From positions 10,446,161 through 10,510,160 of the forward strand of contig NC_134366.1 of assembly GCF_035582795.1 (NCBI RefSeq): DNA of 64,000 bases. The letters run 5' to 3'. The translations under genes were made by a program, and so were the position numbers. The notes under the pieces are model-generated. The model searched no databases. It had not been told where the DNA came from and saw only the letters and a list, made by a program, of their open reading frames with translations. This document shows, piece after piece, positions 13,801 to 27,346 of this stretch. Numbering within the stretch: the stretch's first letter is position 1; each line of letters opens with the position of its first letter. This stretch comes from Mycteria americana. Taxonomy: Eukaryota; Chordata; Aves; Ciconiiformes; Ciconiidae.

Positions 13801-14199
13801 TGAAAATTTTCTGAAAATATTCAGATATATTGTCAGTATAAAATCCATCACAGTTCCCGTAGATGCTGCTGCGTTGTTCCCTTGAGCTTTATACTACGGT
13901 ATCTCTCTAAGGAGTGAGAGCGATACTGTATTTACCCTGCCTGAATTATTGCTACCACTGGCAGAGCTGCTGATTTTGTCTGTAAATAAATATGCCTCAA
14001 ATATCCCTTCTAAGAACTGTTTTTACTTACTTCTAATTTCACTACATTAGATCAAGTTGGGCTGAAATTCCTGAGCTAAAATATCTGCCTGCTTTTTATT
14101 TTTTAAAGTCAGCAAAAATGGCTCAACCATTTCCAAGACCCAGGTTAAGAAATAATGTCATTGTTTTGCCTGGCTTAAAGTCCTTCCAGTGAGGGTGTC
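10881..14199. other. Intergenic DNA, no gene seen; possible conserved element near 12180-12440
   Basis: 10881-11900 is moderately GC-rich unique sequence with only short open frames. 12180-12440 is AT-rich with ATTAATTGTATCAAATG, ATTAATCACAGC and a GATTGTAATATGTGATT motif, and looks like another conserved noncoding element. 13100-14150 is AT-rich with nothing identifiable. No exon signature was found on either strand. Confidence 0.4.
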
Positions 14200-14885
14200 T
14201 GCATACCCATTGAGCCGTGATTTACGGCTCCAGCCGGTGCGGATCAGGCCCCCCTGGCACGGGGCACACCTCCTGTCATCGATCCCACAAACCCAGCCTT
14301 TGGCCAAATCGTAAAACTTTCGAAAGCGGCTCCTCCGTGAGCTACGCAGCCTCCTTAGCTGCATTTCCCAGGGACCGCTTTTGCTCCGGAGATAACCCTG
14401 GTCAGGATCTGAGCAGGATTTCCCTCCCTGTCGTCGCTTTTTCTGCCTCCCATGGGCTGCAGCAGCCGGTACCGGAGGAGCGAGGTGTCAGACCTGACGG
14501 CAGCTGGGGAAATGGGCCGAGGAAGGAGCTGGTGGTGGCACGGAGCTGGGTGAGTGATGCTCACCGAGAATCGAGGGTACCGCACCTGCAGCGAGGGCTC
14601 ACAGGGAAATTCAGAGCTGGCCATGATGGAGGCCGGCGGGGGGACCCCAGAGCCAGAGATGCTAAAGCCACAGCTGCGCAGGGAGAGAGAGGGTGGTGGG
14701 AGGTGAGGAGGGACGGGGAGGATGAGGATGGGCAAGGGGCCCAGGTCTGCGGTGTGGGGTTGGGGAGGGGTACGGGGAGGCGAGAGGCAGCATCTGGAGA
14801 GCGCCACGCAAAGAGGACGTCAGCGTCGAGAGGGAGAGGTCAGCGGTGGCCGATACCTGCGTGACCGGCTGCCGCTGCGCTCAGC
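14200..14885. other. Isolated CpG-rich islet in intergenic DNA
   Basis: About 680 bp with clearly raised GC and CpG compared with both AT-rich flanks. It is open in one plus-strand frame (14217-14864), but the predicted peptide has no recognisable domain and is rich in Arg/Gly, as GC-rich noncoding DNA tends to be. It could be an orphan CpG island (enhancer or lncRNA promoter) or an unrecognised old insertion. Confidence 0.4.
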
Positions 14886-17800
14886 AATTGCTCAGAGAGG
14901 AATTTCTGACAGTCCTGGGACTAAATACTCTCATTTTCACTGCAGAACTGATGTTGTAAAAATTTTACATGGCAAAGCATTTCAATCCAAACTGCAAGAA
15001 AATGCTTTTACTTGACTTGATAGCGTATTTTCAAAGCCATAGTTTCTCAGAAAGTTTTACAACATTTTGCAATTTATTTTTATTCAGAACAAACCCAAAT
15101 ATCAAAATTGTAGAATTTCCCAAGAACCAAAAATCCTGCTTCCTTTAAGGCTCTGGTCTCAGTGATCCCTGTGTATCAAATGGTACAATTTAAGTTCAGG
15201 TCCCAGTAAAGCCCTGCTGATAAGGAAATGGTTTAGGGAATTAAACAATATGTTTCCACAGACCGTCATGCTATTTTCTTAATTGCATTTTTGATAGCAG
15301 AATCCACATCTCCCTAGATTGAAGGATCATCTTGGAAAAAGGAGCTCAGCTTTCAAACAGGTTTGTAGTTTTCTTTGCTGGGTTTATATATGGTCCTTAT
15401 ATTGACAGTACTTTTTGATTAATATTGTGTATAACATTCCTTAATGCATCAGTTGAATTAATTATGCAGAAGCATTTGGCCACCTGGACGTACTATTGAT
15501 GAAATGACATTTTATTGACAAAATGACAATTTAATACTGAGCTTTCCTAAAGCTCTCTGCTGAATAGGTTGTTTGGTTCAGTAAGTAGAACAGGGGGTGT
15601 GGGCAACTCAGGAAATCCTTTTGTTTTCCCCAAAATGTCTCAGCTGGCTATGAGTATGTCAGGTTTGCTACTGGAAGTTAGTACTGGGCTAGTTTGGGTC
15701 TTCTGCTAACGGACAATATACAGAGGAGCAGCGTCATCTATAGCTTCTGCTGGCTGAGCTTGGAGGAACCTTCTCAATGAAGTTTGCTAAAATGCACCTG
15801 TGGGGAATGGCCCCAAAATCTCCTTTTGGCAGGGGCTCTGCTGTGGCTTCAGGCATTTCATATTATTTTGGTAAATGAGTTGAACTGTGGCCGGGTGACA
15901 TAGATGGCTATTAAGGGGAAAAAAGAGCTGCCTCCACCAGCGTGGCTCGCAAAAAGCCTGGATTTGCTGCCCTACCCGCGCCTTGGCCAGAAGAGCGTTC
16001 AAAACTTTATCTTCTCATCACAGTGTGGACAGTATGATCTTGCTGGGTGGTCTTCAATAAGCTTTTGTGTAGCTTTTGCTGTGTTTTTTAACCCCAGACT
16101 TTAAAAATCAAACAGACTTCGAAGTGATAGATTTGAGGTGGGATTTTCAAAAGCTTACAAGTGACTTTGGAACAGGCATCCTATGAAATTGCTGGGGCCT
16201 TCAATCATTTGGGCACTTTTGAAAAAAATCATACCCTTTATCAGGACCTTAGGTTCTCTTTCTTAAAAAATCAGAGTGTAGAGGCAGTCCCGATGATGGA
16301 GAATAATATTGACTTTCTGTAGCTGATAGCAGAGATGTGAGTGGGCTGGGAGTTTTCCAACCAGATGTTTTTTCCTTGGAAAATGCTGATTTATTGAAAC
16401 TGAAACTTTTCATGGGAACATATCAGTACTGATTAAATTTTGTTGAGAGACATTGCTAGGGTCTGAGACAGAGTTTCTGGCTGTAACAAAAAATGAGATC
16501 TTTGAGTGGGAAATGGCCAACAGGTCAGGGCAGCCATCTGGAGCCTGTCTGGGTCAGGTAGAGGAGTGGACGGACTGGGGGTCTCCCACATAACCGACAT
16601 AGCCCAAGTATTGCTTACTCCAAGGATCCTCTACTGGTTTTTCATAAAGCAAACTTAAAAAAACTCTCCAGCTTTCTCTTATATGGAATGGGAAGTTTAT
16701 TTCTTGCCTAGGTTGTTGTGAGAATTAAATATTTGCTTGCAAAGGTCGTTGAAGATTCAATCATTCAAATTATTGATATTGCAGTTATTATCACTCATTT
16801 AGATAGAAAGTTGCATTGCAGGGTATGATCAACAGAAACGCTTCAGAGAGGATGTCTGGATGTCAAGTCCAAAGACTGAATCCTCTGGAAGCAAATTACT
16901 GGTAACTGCATTATGGTGAGTTATCATCAGTAAATGTTATTAGCGTGAGGATTTGTTCCCATGTCGGAATGATGTTAATACAATATTAGTGATGCAGGTC
17001 TTCGGTGTCAACATGAGAATATCAAACGCGAGTGGAGGAAAATTGTATTGGATTGTGGAGATGATGGCAAATCAATGACACAGAAAATCTATGGAGAGCA
17101 GTTCACAGTGACACAAGAAAGCAGTGTCCGCATAAATCAGTGGAGACCAATGGACACTGTAAGGAAATTTCCATGCAAGATCAAGCGGACATTGTTATCA
17201 TGTCAGGACTATGTGAAATAAGGGCTGCAAAATGAGGATGATACTGTGATACCGACATTTAGACCAAACAATGTCAACAGAAATTACTCTCTCATTAAAA
17301 GAAACCAACAGGCTTCTCCGTTACGAACTCCTGTCAGCAGCAGGAGCAGCTACTGTGCTCCATCAGGCCTGGGAGCTCCTGTGGTGGAGCAAGCCCTGCA
17401 GTCTTTGGTGCTGAGCATGCACCCACCTACACAACCTCTCCTGGCCCAGAAAGCCACCAAAGACGGGGAACAGCAGACGTCTGTGAAGGGGACACGACAG
17501 CGTCTGAAGAGACAAAAGGACAACGTGGTCAGCGTGGCGGCAGCTGCCTCTGCTTTGCTGAATTTTCTGTAGGCAAAGGAGAGAGGTGAAGAATGAGGAG
17601 GGTGATGCTCTGGGGACTGTATGGGGACATGGAGCAGAAGGGGAGGGTGGTTGGAGAACTGGAGTGGGAGTTGGCAAGATGATGCTGATGGGAAGGAAAA
17701 GCTGACGGTGAAGTCACTCAACACCTTTTCTAAGCAACCCCTTGCTTAAGAAGATAACCAGTATGTTTGAGGGGCGTGAGTTGGTATGTTCCTTCCTCTT

Positions 17801-19200
17801 ACCTCCTTGCAGTGTGAAGTTCATGAAATGTTCTTGCCTGTGCCCTGATCCACCTCTCCATCCAACACTGCACATGCAGCACAGCTGAGTAGCGCTGTCA
17901 ATGTCCATTTAGTCCAGCCTTAAGCCTAGAAGGGCATCACAATATGTAAAACTGGATGGCAGGACCCATCTCACCTAATTTTAAGTATCTACGAGGCAGC
18001 TCGCACATGGCACAGGTACTGCAGGCACCTACCCTGGGAACAGGGGAGGAATAAATCCTGCTCCAAATGCTGCTGTTCTGCAAACACCTCCTCAACATCG
18101 CAGGCTCTCAGCCCAGCCTGGGCATGGTCCCGGCTCCCAACACATAGCCTTTATATCTTGTACCCAGGGAGTTCTCCACTGTGGGTGGGAAGCAGTTCTG
18201 CATTTTCTACATTTATTGCACATGTATTTTACATTTATTTAGTTAAGGCACAGTGAGCCTGGTCTCAGGGAAGTCAGTGGGAATTTTGCCACCAGTTTGA
18301 TGGCAAATAGGACTAGGCCTTGTGTCTGCAGAGCAGTGTAAGTGTCCTAATGTGTTTAAAGTGTTTATAAAATTACTTAAGTCAGACACATTTTTCAGTT
18401 CAGCCCATTAGCCTTTCACATGTGTTTGTGTGGAGCGCAGCACCCAGGCAGACTGGCGGCTTGTAAATGTTAAATCAGCATAAATATCACAGCCTCCACG
18501 AAGACTGTTAGTGTGGCAACTTACAGCATGATTAACATAATGCAGGGAAAGAAAATATTGACATTTTATACATCCATATCTCCATAATGCTGCATGAAAA
18601 GTAATATCTGCAATACTAATGGACACCTAATTGATGTTATTACAATGCTTACAGCTCACTGGGAAGCTGGTGAGAGAGCCTGTAAAAGAGATAAGATTAA
18701 AAGAGGTAACAGCCGTAGTAATTCCAGCCACGTTTCTGGCAGCAAACTCTAGCGCAGCACTTGCTTTAACTCCTGCTACAGCCCCTGCTGGCATTTATTG
18801 CTGTGCAGCTTCAGGGGCTGCTCCTGCGAGGATGCTGAGCGCTGGGTGGTAAAGAGGAGCAGAGGGTGTTGAGCAGGAAAAGTCAGATTCGGGAATGAAT
18901 CAGAGAGATTTTGTCACTGTTTCGTGCAGTGCAATGTTAGTGGCTGCTGCTCAGAGCCGTCTTGACGAAACAGGGGGAGATGGAGAGGAACTCGGCGACA
19001 GCGTGTGCCTGCGGCAGCGATACAGGGAGGTGCTCGAGGAGGACACGGCAGAGCTCCTTCCTGGCGCGATCCATGGCCGTTGTGAGGTTCACAAGTTTTT
19101 GTGGGGTGTTTTCCAGTTACGTATCATACCTGGCTTCCCAGGCCTCGCCACTAAACTGGCAAATTTGCTTTAATCACAGTTATGACAAACAGTTATTGGC
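14886..19200. other. Intergenic DNA, no gene seen
   Basis: Mostly AT-rich unique sequence. A short TAAT-rich block at about 15410-15480 and a block at 18440-18700 (TTAAATCAGCATAAATATCA, TGATTAACATAATGC) have the look of conserved noncoding elements. An open frame at 17246-17572 has no recognisable product. No repeats could be classified. Confidence 0.35.
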
Positions 19201-19480
19201 TTAGCCTCATGCTGATCAGGGCGAGGAATCCCCGAATAAGATTTTAAGAAGCATCCCCGTAACTCGGAAATGGGTGTCGCTCCCCGACATCCGAGGCGCT
19301 GAGCACGGGCAGCTGCGCGGGGCGAGGAAGGGCCCCACTGTGCGAATCCAGCCCCCAGGCAGGCGGGGGCAGCCGTGGCCGTGGCCGTGGCCGTGGCCGT
19401 GTGCGCTCCACCCGGAGCAGTCACGCTGGGCACGTCCTGGCATCGCAGAGCGTCACGGTGCGGCGAACGGGGAACTCGGG
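19201..19480. other. Small CpG-rich islet with hexamer tandem repeat
   Basis: A GC/CpG-rich patch in AT-rich surroundings. It includes GCCGTG repeated exactly five times at 19372-19401. There is no recognisable coding content. It may be an orphan CpG island. Confidence 0.5.
19372..19401. repeat. (GCCGTG)5 tandem repeat
   Basis: Five perfect tandem copies of a CpG-containing hexamer within the 19.2-19.5 kb islet. Confidence 0.97.
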
Positions 19481-22400
19481 AAAACCAATATTAAACCCCA
19501 TCCTTGGACTAAACCTCTGGCAGTGAACAGAAAGTGAAAGCTCGGGGTAACGCTTTTCTTTAACAGGGCTTCGGGATTTGTAGTGCCATTGATTTATCTC
19601 TGGGACATATAAACTTGCCTTTTTTCCTCTGCTATTCAAAGGACACAAAGATCTCCTGGAAGCACCGTAGGTACAGTGATATTGGCTCTATTCCAAAGAG
19701 GGTCTCCTTCCTCCAGCCTCTGGAGATCTGGGGCACTGGTTGAAATCCTAACCTTGCTGGAAAGCTCTGTCCTCCTTTGGCAAGGCTTTCACGCTGCATC
19801 CTTTTCTGCCTGCACATACCAATGGGTGTGCCACTGTCAAAAAGGACTCTGCCAGGCTATTGCACGTGAACACAAATAACGCACAGTAGGGCTAGAATTG
19901 CATCATGTCATTAAAGGCAAATCCTCAAGCAAAGTTACCTTGAATGCACCAGGAATTCTTGAGTTAAGATTTCAGGACTGACGCGTGATTTGCAAGATAC
20001 CGATATGCCTATGGACACTGTGGTCCCTCACTGCTTGCTTGTCTCCAGCTCCAGTGGTGTTGATTTTTCTTCCACCACATTTGAGCAATTGGTTTTAGTG
20101 GCTAGAACATCATTCGTATGTTGAATAACCTAAACTCTTTAATCCAAGATTGTTTGCCCCCAGAGGGATTTAGATAACTTTCCTAAAAGATGGCAAAGAG
20201 CCAGTATGTTATCTTGAATCACAGTCTAGTTCCAGAACAATCAACTCTAAGTTGTTTAAGAAGACTGTGTACATTAAAGTGGCTGTAAATCAGCATAATG
20301 AAAACAACAGCACATGCAGAAATTCATTACATATCTGATACGATGGGGTGTTATTTTATTATTTGATGCATTTATGCTTTATGATTGTTTTGCAGCATAA
20401 AATTCAGCAGATGGATACGAAATTACACACTGCTGCCACTTCCCTCGCAGTAAACAGAATGCATTTCAAAAAATGAATAAATAAAATAAACACCTAAATG
20501 TTTTATTATAATAAAGTTACTTGAGGCCAAGAGTTCAATAAGGAGAATTTATAAACATATCATTTCAGATCTTGGAAGGATTTCAACATAATTTGCTTGT
20601 GGTATGGTAAGTGAGGTGAAATCCATCTACAAGTCTCTCTGGAGTAATAAATATATGGAAGTGTCTATTTATATTTGCTATGAATTTACTGCAGCACAAA
20701 AATGCTCTAGACTATCCAAATCAAATATGCATGACTTTTGGGCAAAGAAGGAATTCTTTAAGCACTTTATTCTTAAATAAGCTCAATTTTATTTCTCCGC
20801 AGAACAAAATTCTCTCCTTACCCGCTTGACTTAAATGCTGCCACTTGGGGGGTAAGAACTACTAGTGCCCTTAAGGCTTTGAAGAATCAGGCCCCAGGGC
20901 CCCAGCTTTCAGCAATATTTTTGAATATGCTTTCATCTAAGTTGACAGTGTAAATAAATTATAATAATTGAGACTTCATTTTATGTCCATTTGTAAATGA
21001 ACATAGATTTTTCAATTTATCTAAGTAATTAACCTTTATCAGAACTGCTGGCTGTAATGCAATGACAATTTCATACACAAATAGACACCGGTGATTATCT
21101 GGAGGTATTTTGGGCTTGCTAACCAAGTCTACTCTGGAGCAAATTCTCTGTTGTGCAGGTGGATAAGGCTGAAGAGTCACCTACTGCAAAATCCCCCATC
21201 GCGTTGTCAGCAGCCACCTCTGTAGGACAGTGAGAGATGGGGTTGCTGAAGGGAACAACTTTGCTAGGGCGGGACAGTTTCTCTTAGTGGCACTGCTGAG
21301 ATTCTCACCTTTGCTGCCACTCACCACTGGAATTACATCCACCTACTTAAATAAACACAGGACTTCGAAACCTTGCACGAGGAGCAGAACAAAAGAATGG
21401 CCATCCAAAGCTCCTAAGGAAGTTTTATTTAGGGGAGGTGTTAGTTAGTAGATGTTATAGATCACCTGTCCCACTCCAATAGAAATACCTCCTCCTTTCT
21501 AAATAGCTGGGTTTAGGCTCACTTTCTAGGGCTACACTGTTCACTCTGAACAAATTTCCTCACTTACTTGGGACTGACAGCCCTCCTAGCTAACGCACCT
21601 CCAGTCTCTGGTATGTTACTTCTTTCTGTCCCACCCTCAGAAAAAAGGGGTCAAGAAAGGTAGGAATTACTAAGATCAGCCCTTTTCTTAAACCCATAGT
21701 CAGAGCTTTTGTAGCTGTCCCCTAGGAAGCAGGCCAGCTCACAGGCATCCAGAACGGGAGCAAAGCAAGCCCTGTTTTCCAGCTGCAGTTTTGCAGTGAC
21801 CTGGAGCCTTACCCAGGAGTTCAGAAATCACCTCTTTGAAAACTTTCTTAGTTTGTTGCCTGTGCAGACTTTCAGATTCTACAAACCCATCTGCTCTGAT
21901 TAAAAAAAAAAAAAAATTGTTCAAAAAATGTTTAAGAGTAGCTCTAGTCTTTATACCTCCAGGACCTTCCAGTACCAAAATGGAACCATAGGGACAACAC
22001 AACTATGTAGCATCAAATATACGTATTTTTGGGTATTTCATTTTCACGAAAGGAAAATGAGTCTTAAGAATAAACCTCCTACTCTAGGTATGCAGTATAG
22101 TTGGAATTTAAGAAGGTGGTAGGCAGAACCAAAATCTGATCGTGGATTGGGTTCTATCAGGGAGGTCAGTCCTCTGGCATGAGCCACCTGTGAAGCATGA
22201 AGGGATATACACAGGAGCAGGAGGGGCTTGAAGTCTAATGCAGCAAAACCATTTTTAGTAGATTAGGCTAGTGAAAGATCAATCAGAGATTACATAGATA
22301 TTTTTGATCACACCCTGGGGCTGGATCAAGGGCTTCTCAAGGTCTCTGACAACCCTATTTTCTAAGATCTGACAGCAGTTCCAGGCTGAACTGCTGAAAA

Positions 22401-25400
22401 GCTGCTATGTAATGTAATTGATTTTAAAAAGTGCTATGAGTTATTCTGGCCAATCCAAGAGAGAGAAAATGTCCCTTTTGTCCTCCTGGTGTACAAATCA
22501 TCGGATGGATAATAAAATACAGATCGTGACAGAATTGCTTTCCCCTCTGTTTTGGAAATGAATGACTTCAAAGCATTGGCAATCTCCTCTCGCCTGGGTT
22601 TTAAACTCCCAAACCCACGTTTTAGCATGCTAGGTTCTTTCCATTGTGAGAGGCAAGGCAAGCATTTAAATGTTTTGGGTTTTGGCAAGCAGGGCAAAAA
22701 ATCATCAAACCCTACAACTATTAAACTCTTGAGAAAGAAAGCAACAGAGTCAGCAAAAAGTTGCAGTGAAAAGGAGCCTCTCCTAATGAGGAAAAGCCGT
22801 GGCAGAAGGAGGATCATTGAACTTACTCTGGGACCACAGGGGTCAAGGTGGTGACTGTCTGCCAACCCCTTAAAAAGGCAGAAGGTGAAGAAGGTCTGAT
22901 GTCCCACCAGACCTTGAAATGGGAAGGGCAGAATGAAAAAGAAGGAAATAGTTGACAATGACTGAAAGTATGCATGAAAGAAAAAATTGCAAGAGCTTTG
23001 AAATCAAATCCCTGGAGAAGGATGTTCGCACACCCCTACTCATCAAACCTAAAGGATGAAGTGGAAAAGCTCCAGTTCAGTCTGATTAACAGAGGAAGTT
23101 GCTGCTGTGGATGAGGAAGGGGAACCAGAGCCCATCTCTCTGGATCCCTGACTTCAACAACCTAAGGAATCTTTTTTTTTCCTGGAAGGAGAATTTTTAT
23201 GTTCAGAAAATCCTTCCCAAATACAGACCTTTCCATAGCCACCTCCCTAACTCATCCCCCCCAAACAAGCAAATGACATGCAAACAAATAAAAATCTGCT
23301 GGTTTTCTTAACGGAAAGTAGTTTTGGATCTTGGATGTAGGTTAAACAGATGCTATGGAAGTCTGAAAACCAGTCAGGGTTAGAAACACAGCATCTAGGG
23401 ATAGCTTAGGTTTGTTCGATCCCATCCCAGGCCCAGATCAGAGCCTCTCAACAACCCTATGCCTGGCCATAATGGAACCACGGTTACAAATCCCCCTTGA
23501 ATCTGCTCAGTGAAAAAAGCTGTGGTTTCCTGGTGGACTTCAGGCAGTATTAGGTTATGCTGCTGCTGAAGGAGTGGTCCCTCCTCATCCTCAGCCAGGG
23601 GTTCCTGCCATGTGTCAGCTCTAGCAATTATCTGATTGCAATCCATGTTGTTGATTTGTTTGCAGACTAACTATTTTTGGTTTTAGGGTGAGTTTTTCAT
23701 CCCATAGATGGGTTAACCCAACACACTGTGGCTTGCACATACATTCATTCATAATCTCCCACTCTGTTCTTCTTTGCATCTTCCACCCACATGGCTCCCG
23801 TGCAGACTACCTGCAAGATGCCTGTAGATAACTTATCTGGACCTGGCTGAGAGCTCCTGTTGTGAGACGCTAAATGACCAAGTCTTGGATATGAAGGATT
23901 CCTCATGGCCCCAATAAGCCCCAATGCATCCAGTGCTTGAAGATCTTATCTTTATATGGAGAGAATCTGGCCAGGATGGCTGCCTTAGGGTGGTTTGCAA
24001 TGAGTGGTGTAGAAATGCCCAGTCTTTGGGTCTGTACAGGCCATCTCACAGGAGCTCACAGACTTCTGAGTCTTATGTGAAATAGAGAGACTCCTTTCAT
24101 AACCGTCCCCAGTTAAAAAGCAAAACTAAAAACGATCGCAGAAGCCCTGAAGCTTCTTGGACACATCAGTCTATGGGAACCGTCGTGCAGATTTCCAGAA
24201 GCTGTTTGATTCAGGTGTGTCCCTGTCTCTTTTAATTTGCTCTTCAGGGCCAGGATGGTGTATGGTTTGTGTCTGTGGAGCAAGTGTGTTTTCTGCCCTT
24301 GTTCTGAGTCACCACATGACAGTCAATTTTTGCCAACGGGAAACCTCATTTTCTTTACCAAGAATGGCCTTCACTGTGAATCATCACATTTTTCATGCTC
24401 GAAGTTTTCACCTTGCCAATCAATCAGCAGGAAGATCACCATGTAGCACATGTCAGAGAGAGAAAATATTCCATGAAAAGTAACTTAATAATTTGTAAAC
24501 ATTTGCTGGAACTGCTCACCTAACTACTTAGTGACTGCTTACAGCTCCCAGGTCATTTGTGAATGATCTTGCAAAAGCATAAACCAGAAGAGTTAAATTT
24601 GTTCAGCAAGGAACTGCCTTCGAGTTCTTATTTCCCTTGTGCAGAAATACTCTGTGTAAGCACGGTGGATGTTACCTGTGGCCCATTCTGTAACAGGCAA
24701 ATCTCACGACTGCTGTGTCTCACTTTCCCTATCTGTGGATCAACAGTAACTTCATGCTTTGAAGTTACTTTGATTAACGAAGCAGTCTTACGTTTCAATG
24801 GGTTTGGATGAGATCCCATGAACTTAACATGCCTGATGGTCCTAATGCTACCTCAGGTGACATCGCAGTTGCCTTAGCAGTTATTCATGAGCAGCAGTTG
24901 CCTCCGATATAGGGCATCAGAGAGCCCAAGAGTGTTCTGGGGCAGGATGAGTGGGAAGGAGCGACGTCTGAGGCTGCATGCAACGATGGTTTCCCCATAT
25001 CCACAGGTCTTGGTCCCTGGGATGCAGGCTCTTGTCACAAGAGCCTTCCCAAAACAAGATGGGGAATGGATGTGCCAGGGCTGGGCAAGGTTTAATGCAC
25101 TGTCAGAAAGTCCTCACGTGAGCACGAACAGAAGACAGCAGGCTGTACGCTGTGAGTGGAAAGCCCTGAGTCTTCCCCACAGACCTTTTTAACATATCAA
25201 ACCGGTAGCTGTCAGCACTTGCCAAAACTAGCAGTTCTGTTCCTCTTTACTTGACACTTCTCACGCAGAATGAAGATGAGACCCACGCAAGCACAATCCC
25301 ATACACAAACCCACGTGCACACAGTCCCATACGTAAACGTGCACACACAAAACCAGAGTGCTGCATGATTCGGACATTTGTGTGGGGTGTAAGAGACCTG

Positions 25401-27346
25401 GTCCCTTTCCCCTTGAGGCAAGTGAATCCTGAAATCAATTTTTTTGTTTCTCTCTGGACAGAAATTCCAACCAGGAGTGAGGAAACACTTTCTTCTAAAC
25501 CAATGTGTTTCTGCGAAACACTTTGTTAATTGGAAAGGATTTTTTTGAAAAGTTTCTGTTCAGGCCTGGTGCATCCTGACACCAAACTCTCAGCAAGCAC
25601 GGGGGGATGCAAACGGACCAAACCAGAAGGTTACAAACTGCTGCAGTCCTAACCAATGTAATCAAGACTTCTGTATGTTTCCCTTATACGTTATATCAGT
25701 TTAACTAGATATAGTTAAATCCAGTTAACTAATTATAGCTTAATTAGAGTCATTAAGCAAAAGCAGCAACATACCCTGTGCAAGAGGCAGGGGTTGTTCT
25801 TTTGTTCTGCACACACTGCTTGGAGTAATGCAGCCCTTTAGGCTTACTTACAGTGTTAGAAATGAATATAAAGTGAAGACATATGGATTCATTCTCCTCC
25901 CAACTATTGTCAAGCAACCTGGGAACAATTTCACTAAAATCAGTTGTTATGGTCTAAAGGTCAAAAGCACAGGATTTTAATAATATTTGTCCTGACTGTC
26001 CTGTGTTTCTGGCTGTTTCTGATTCGCTGAGTTGTCTCTGTGGTGCCTACTCCCATATCAGTGAAGGGGTTTCTCTCCAGACATTTTCTCCATAAATTTC
26101 AGAATATCCTTGCTGTTTTATATTTTTAATGTGAGCTGAATGTTTGGTAACTGGAAAAGGGACAAATGCAAGTCTCTGCTACAGAAGAATGGCAAATGAT
26201 TGCAATGGGAACATAAAAATGATACCTCGTGATTAAGGAATTACCCCCGTTGAATGCTGGGAAATATCATATCTGATTTGCACTGAGTTTTAATAAAAAT
26301 CAGTCAGTCAAAAGTGGTGACATCTGCATGTGATTGGTGACTTCCATATCCCTGATGCAGTCGAGTTCATTACCTTTCCCTAGTAAAGAAGATGGGGGCA
26401 ACCATTGGACTTGGGAGTGTATTTGTGGATCCTAAAAGTTACAGGAGAAAAGACAGGGATATTCTCAAGCGGGTAGTAGGACGGTGTGTAACTGCGGTCA
26501 CTGCTGCTTCTGAAGAGAAGCTATCCAAGCCCTCCTGCATGAAGGACTTGATTCAAAGCCCACTGAGATGGAGTAGGAATGTTTCTGTGGACTTCACTGG
26601 ACTTGGCCTAGAGCTCAGAGCAGGCAGTAGGTCCCCTTCCTGGGACTCCATTTCTGAAGTGCCCGTACATGGGAACTTCATGGCACAGGACTAAAATGGG
26701 CCTTCCCAAACGTTACCTGACCCTCTTGCTTACCGCCTTGAGCTGGGCCCTGTGCTCATTATGGGCATTCCTACACAGTAGACTTCTGCTGGTTTAAGTG
26801 AGCGAGTGGGACATGTAGAGGAGTGACCTCGATGAACATACCCTATTGTGGGTACCAGCCTTTGCTCCCCGTTATTTCACCTCGAGATACATTTACCTGT
26901 TGTTATAGCTGTCTATGCACAAGGACATTGCCTCTGTGGTGCTTCTCCTGTCCTGGTAAAGTGCTCACAGGGTCTCTGGAAAAGCTGTTTGATCTTCAGT
27001 AGCCAATATCAAGGGGAAATATTTGCACTGGCCAAGCCTCATTCTTCTTTCTTCAAAATCAAGCCCAGGACTCCCTGGAGAGGAGAATCCAAGCTTGCTC
27101 GGTGCCTAAGCATTGGCCTAGCCATTTGGCTAGGAACATTAAAAAACATTACAGCCTACTTGGCCAGCATATATCTCAGGCTCGATTCTTTCTGAATTCA
27201 GTAAAGACGGTTAAAGCCCAAGCCCAGGTGAACTGAAAGCCAGCAAGGTGGATAGAAATACCTTTTAATGCTCTCAGACCTGGTCTTTACTCCAGAATAC
27301 AGATGTAGCTGTACTCCTGGGGACATTGTTCTGTGGAGTCTGGTTC
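19481..27346. other. Intergenic DNA, no gene seen
   Basis: AT-rich unique sequence without recognisable exons, tRNAs or young transposons. A block at about 20270-20520 with AATCAGCATAATGAAAAC and TTTATTATTTGATGCATTTA resembles a conserved noncoding element. A short CA/CGTGCACAC-rich patch lies at 25280-25350. All open frames are under about 175 codons and lack domain features. Confidence 0.4.

Noticed and set aside
14217-14864. 215-codon open frame in a CpG-rich islet
   Set aside because: No start context, splice structure or recognisable domain; composition explains the lack of stops.
17246-17572. 108-codon open frame
   Set aside because: No family resemblance and no supporting splice or promoter signals.
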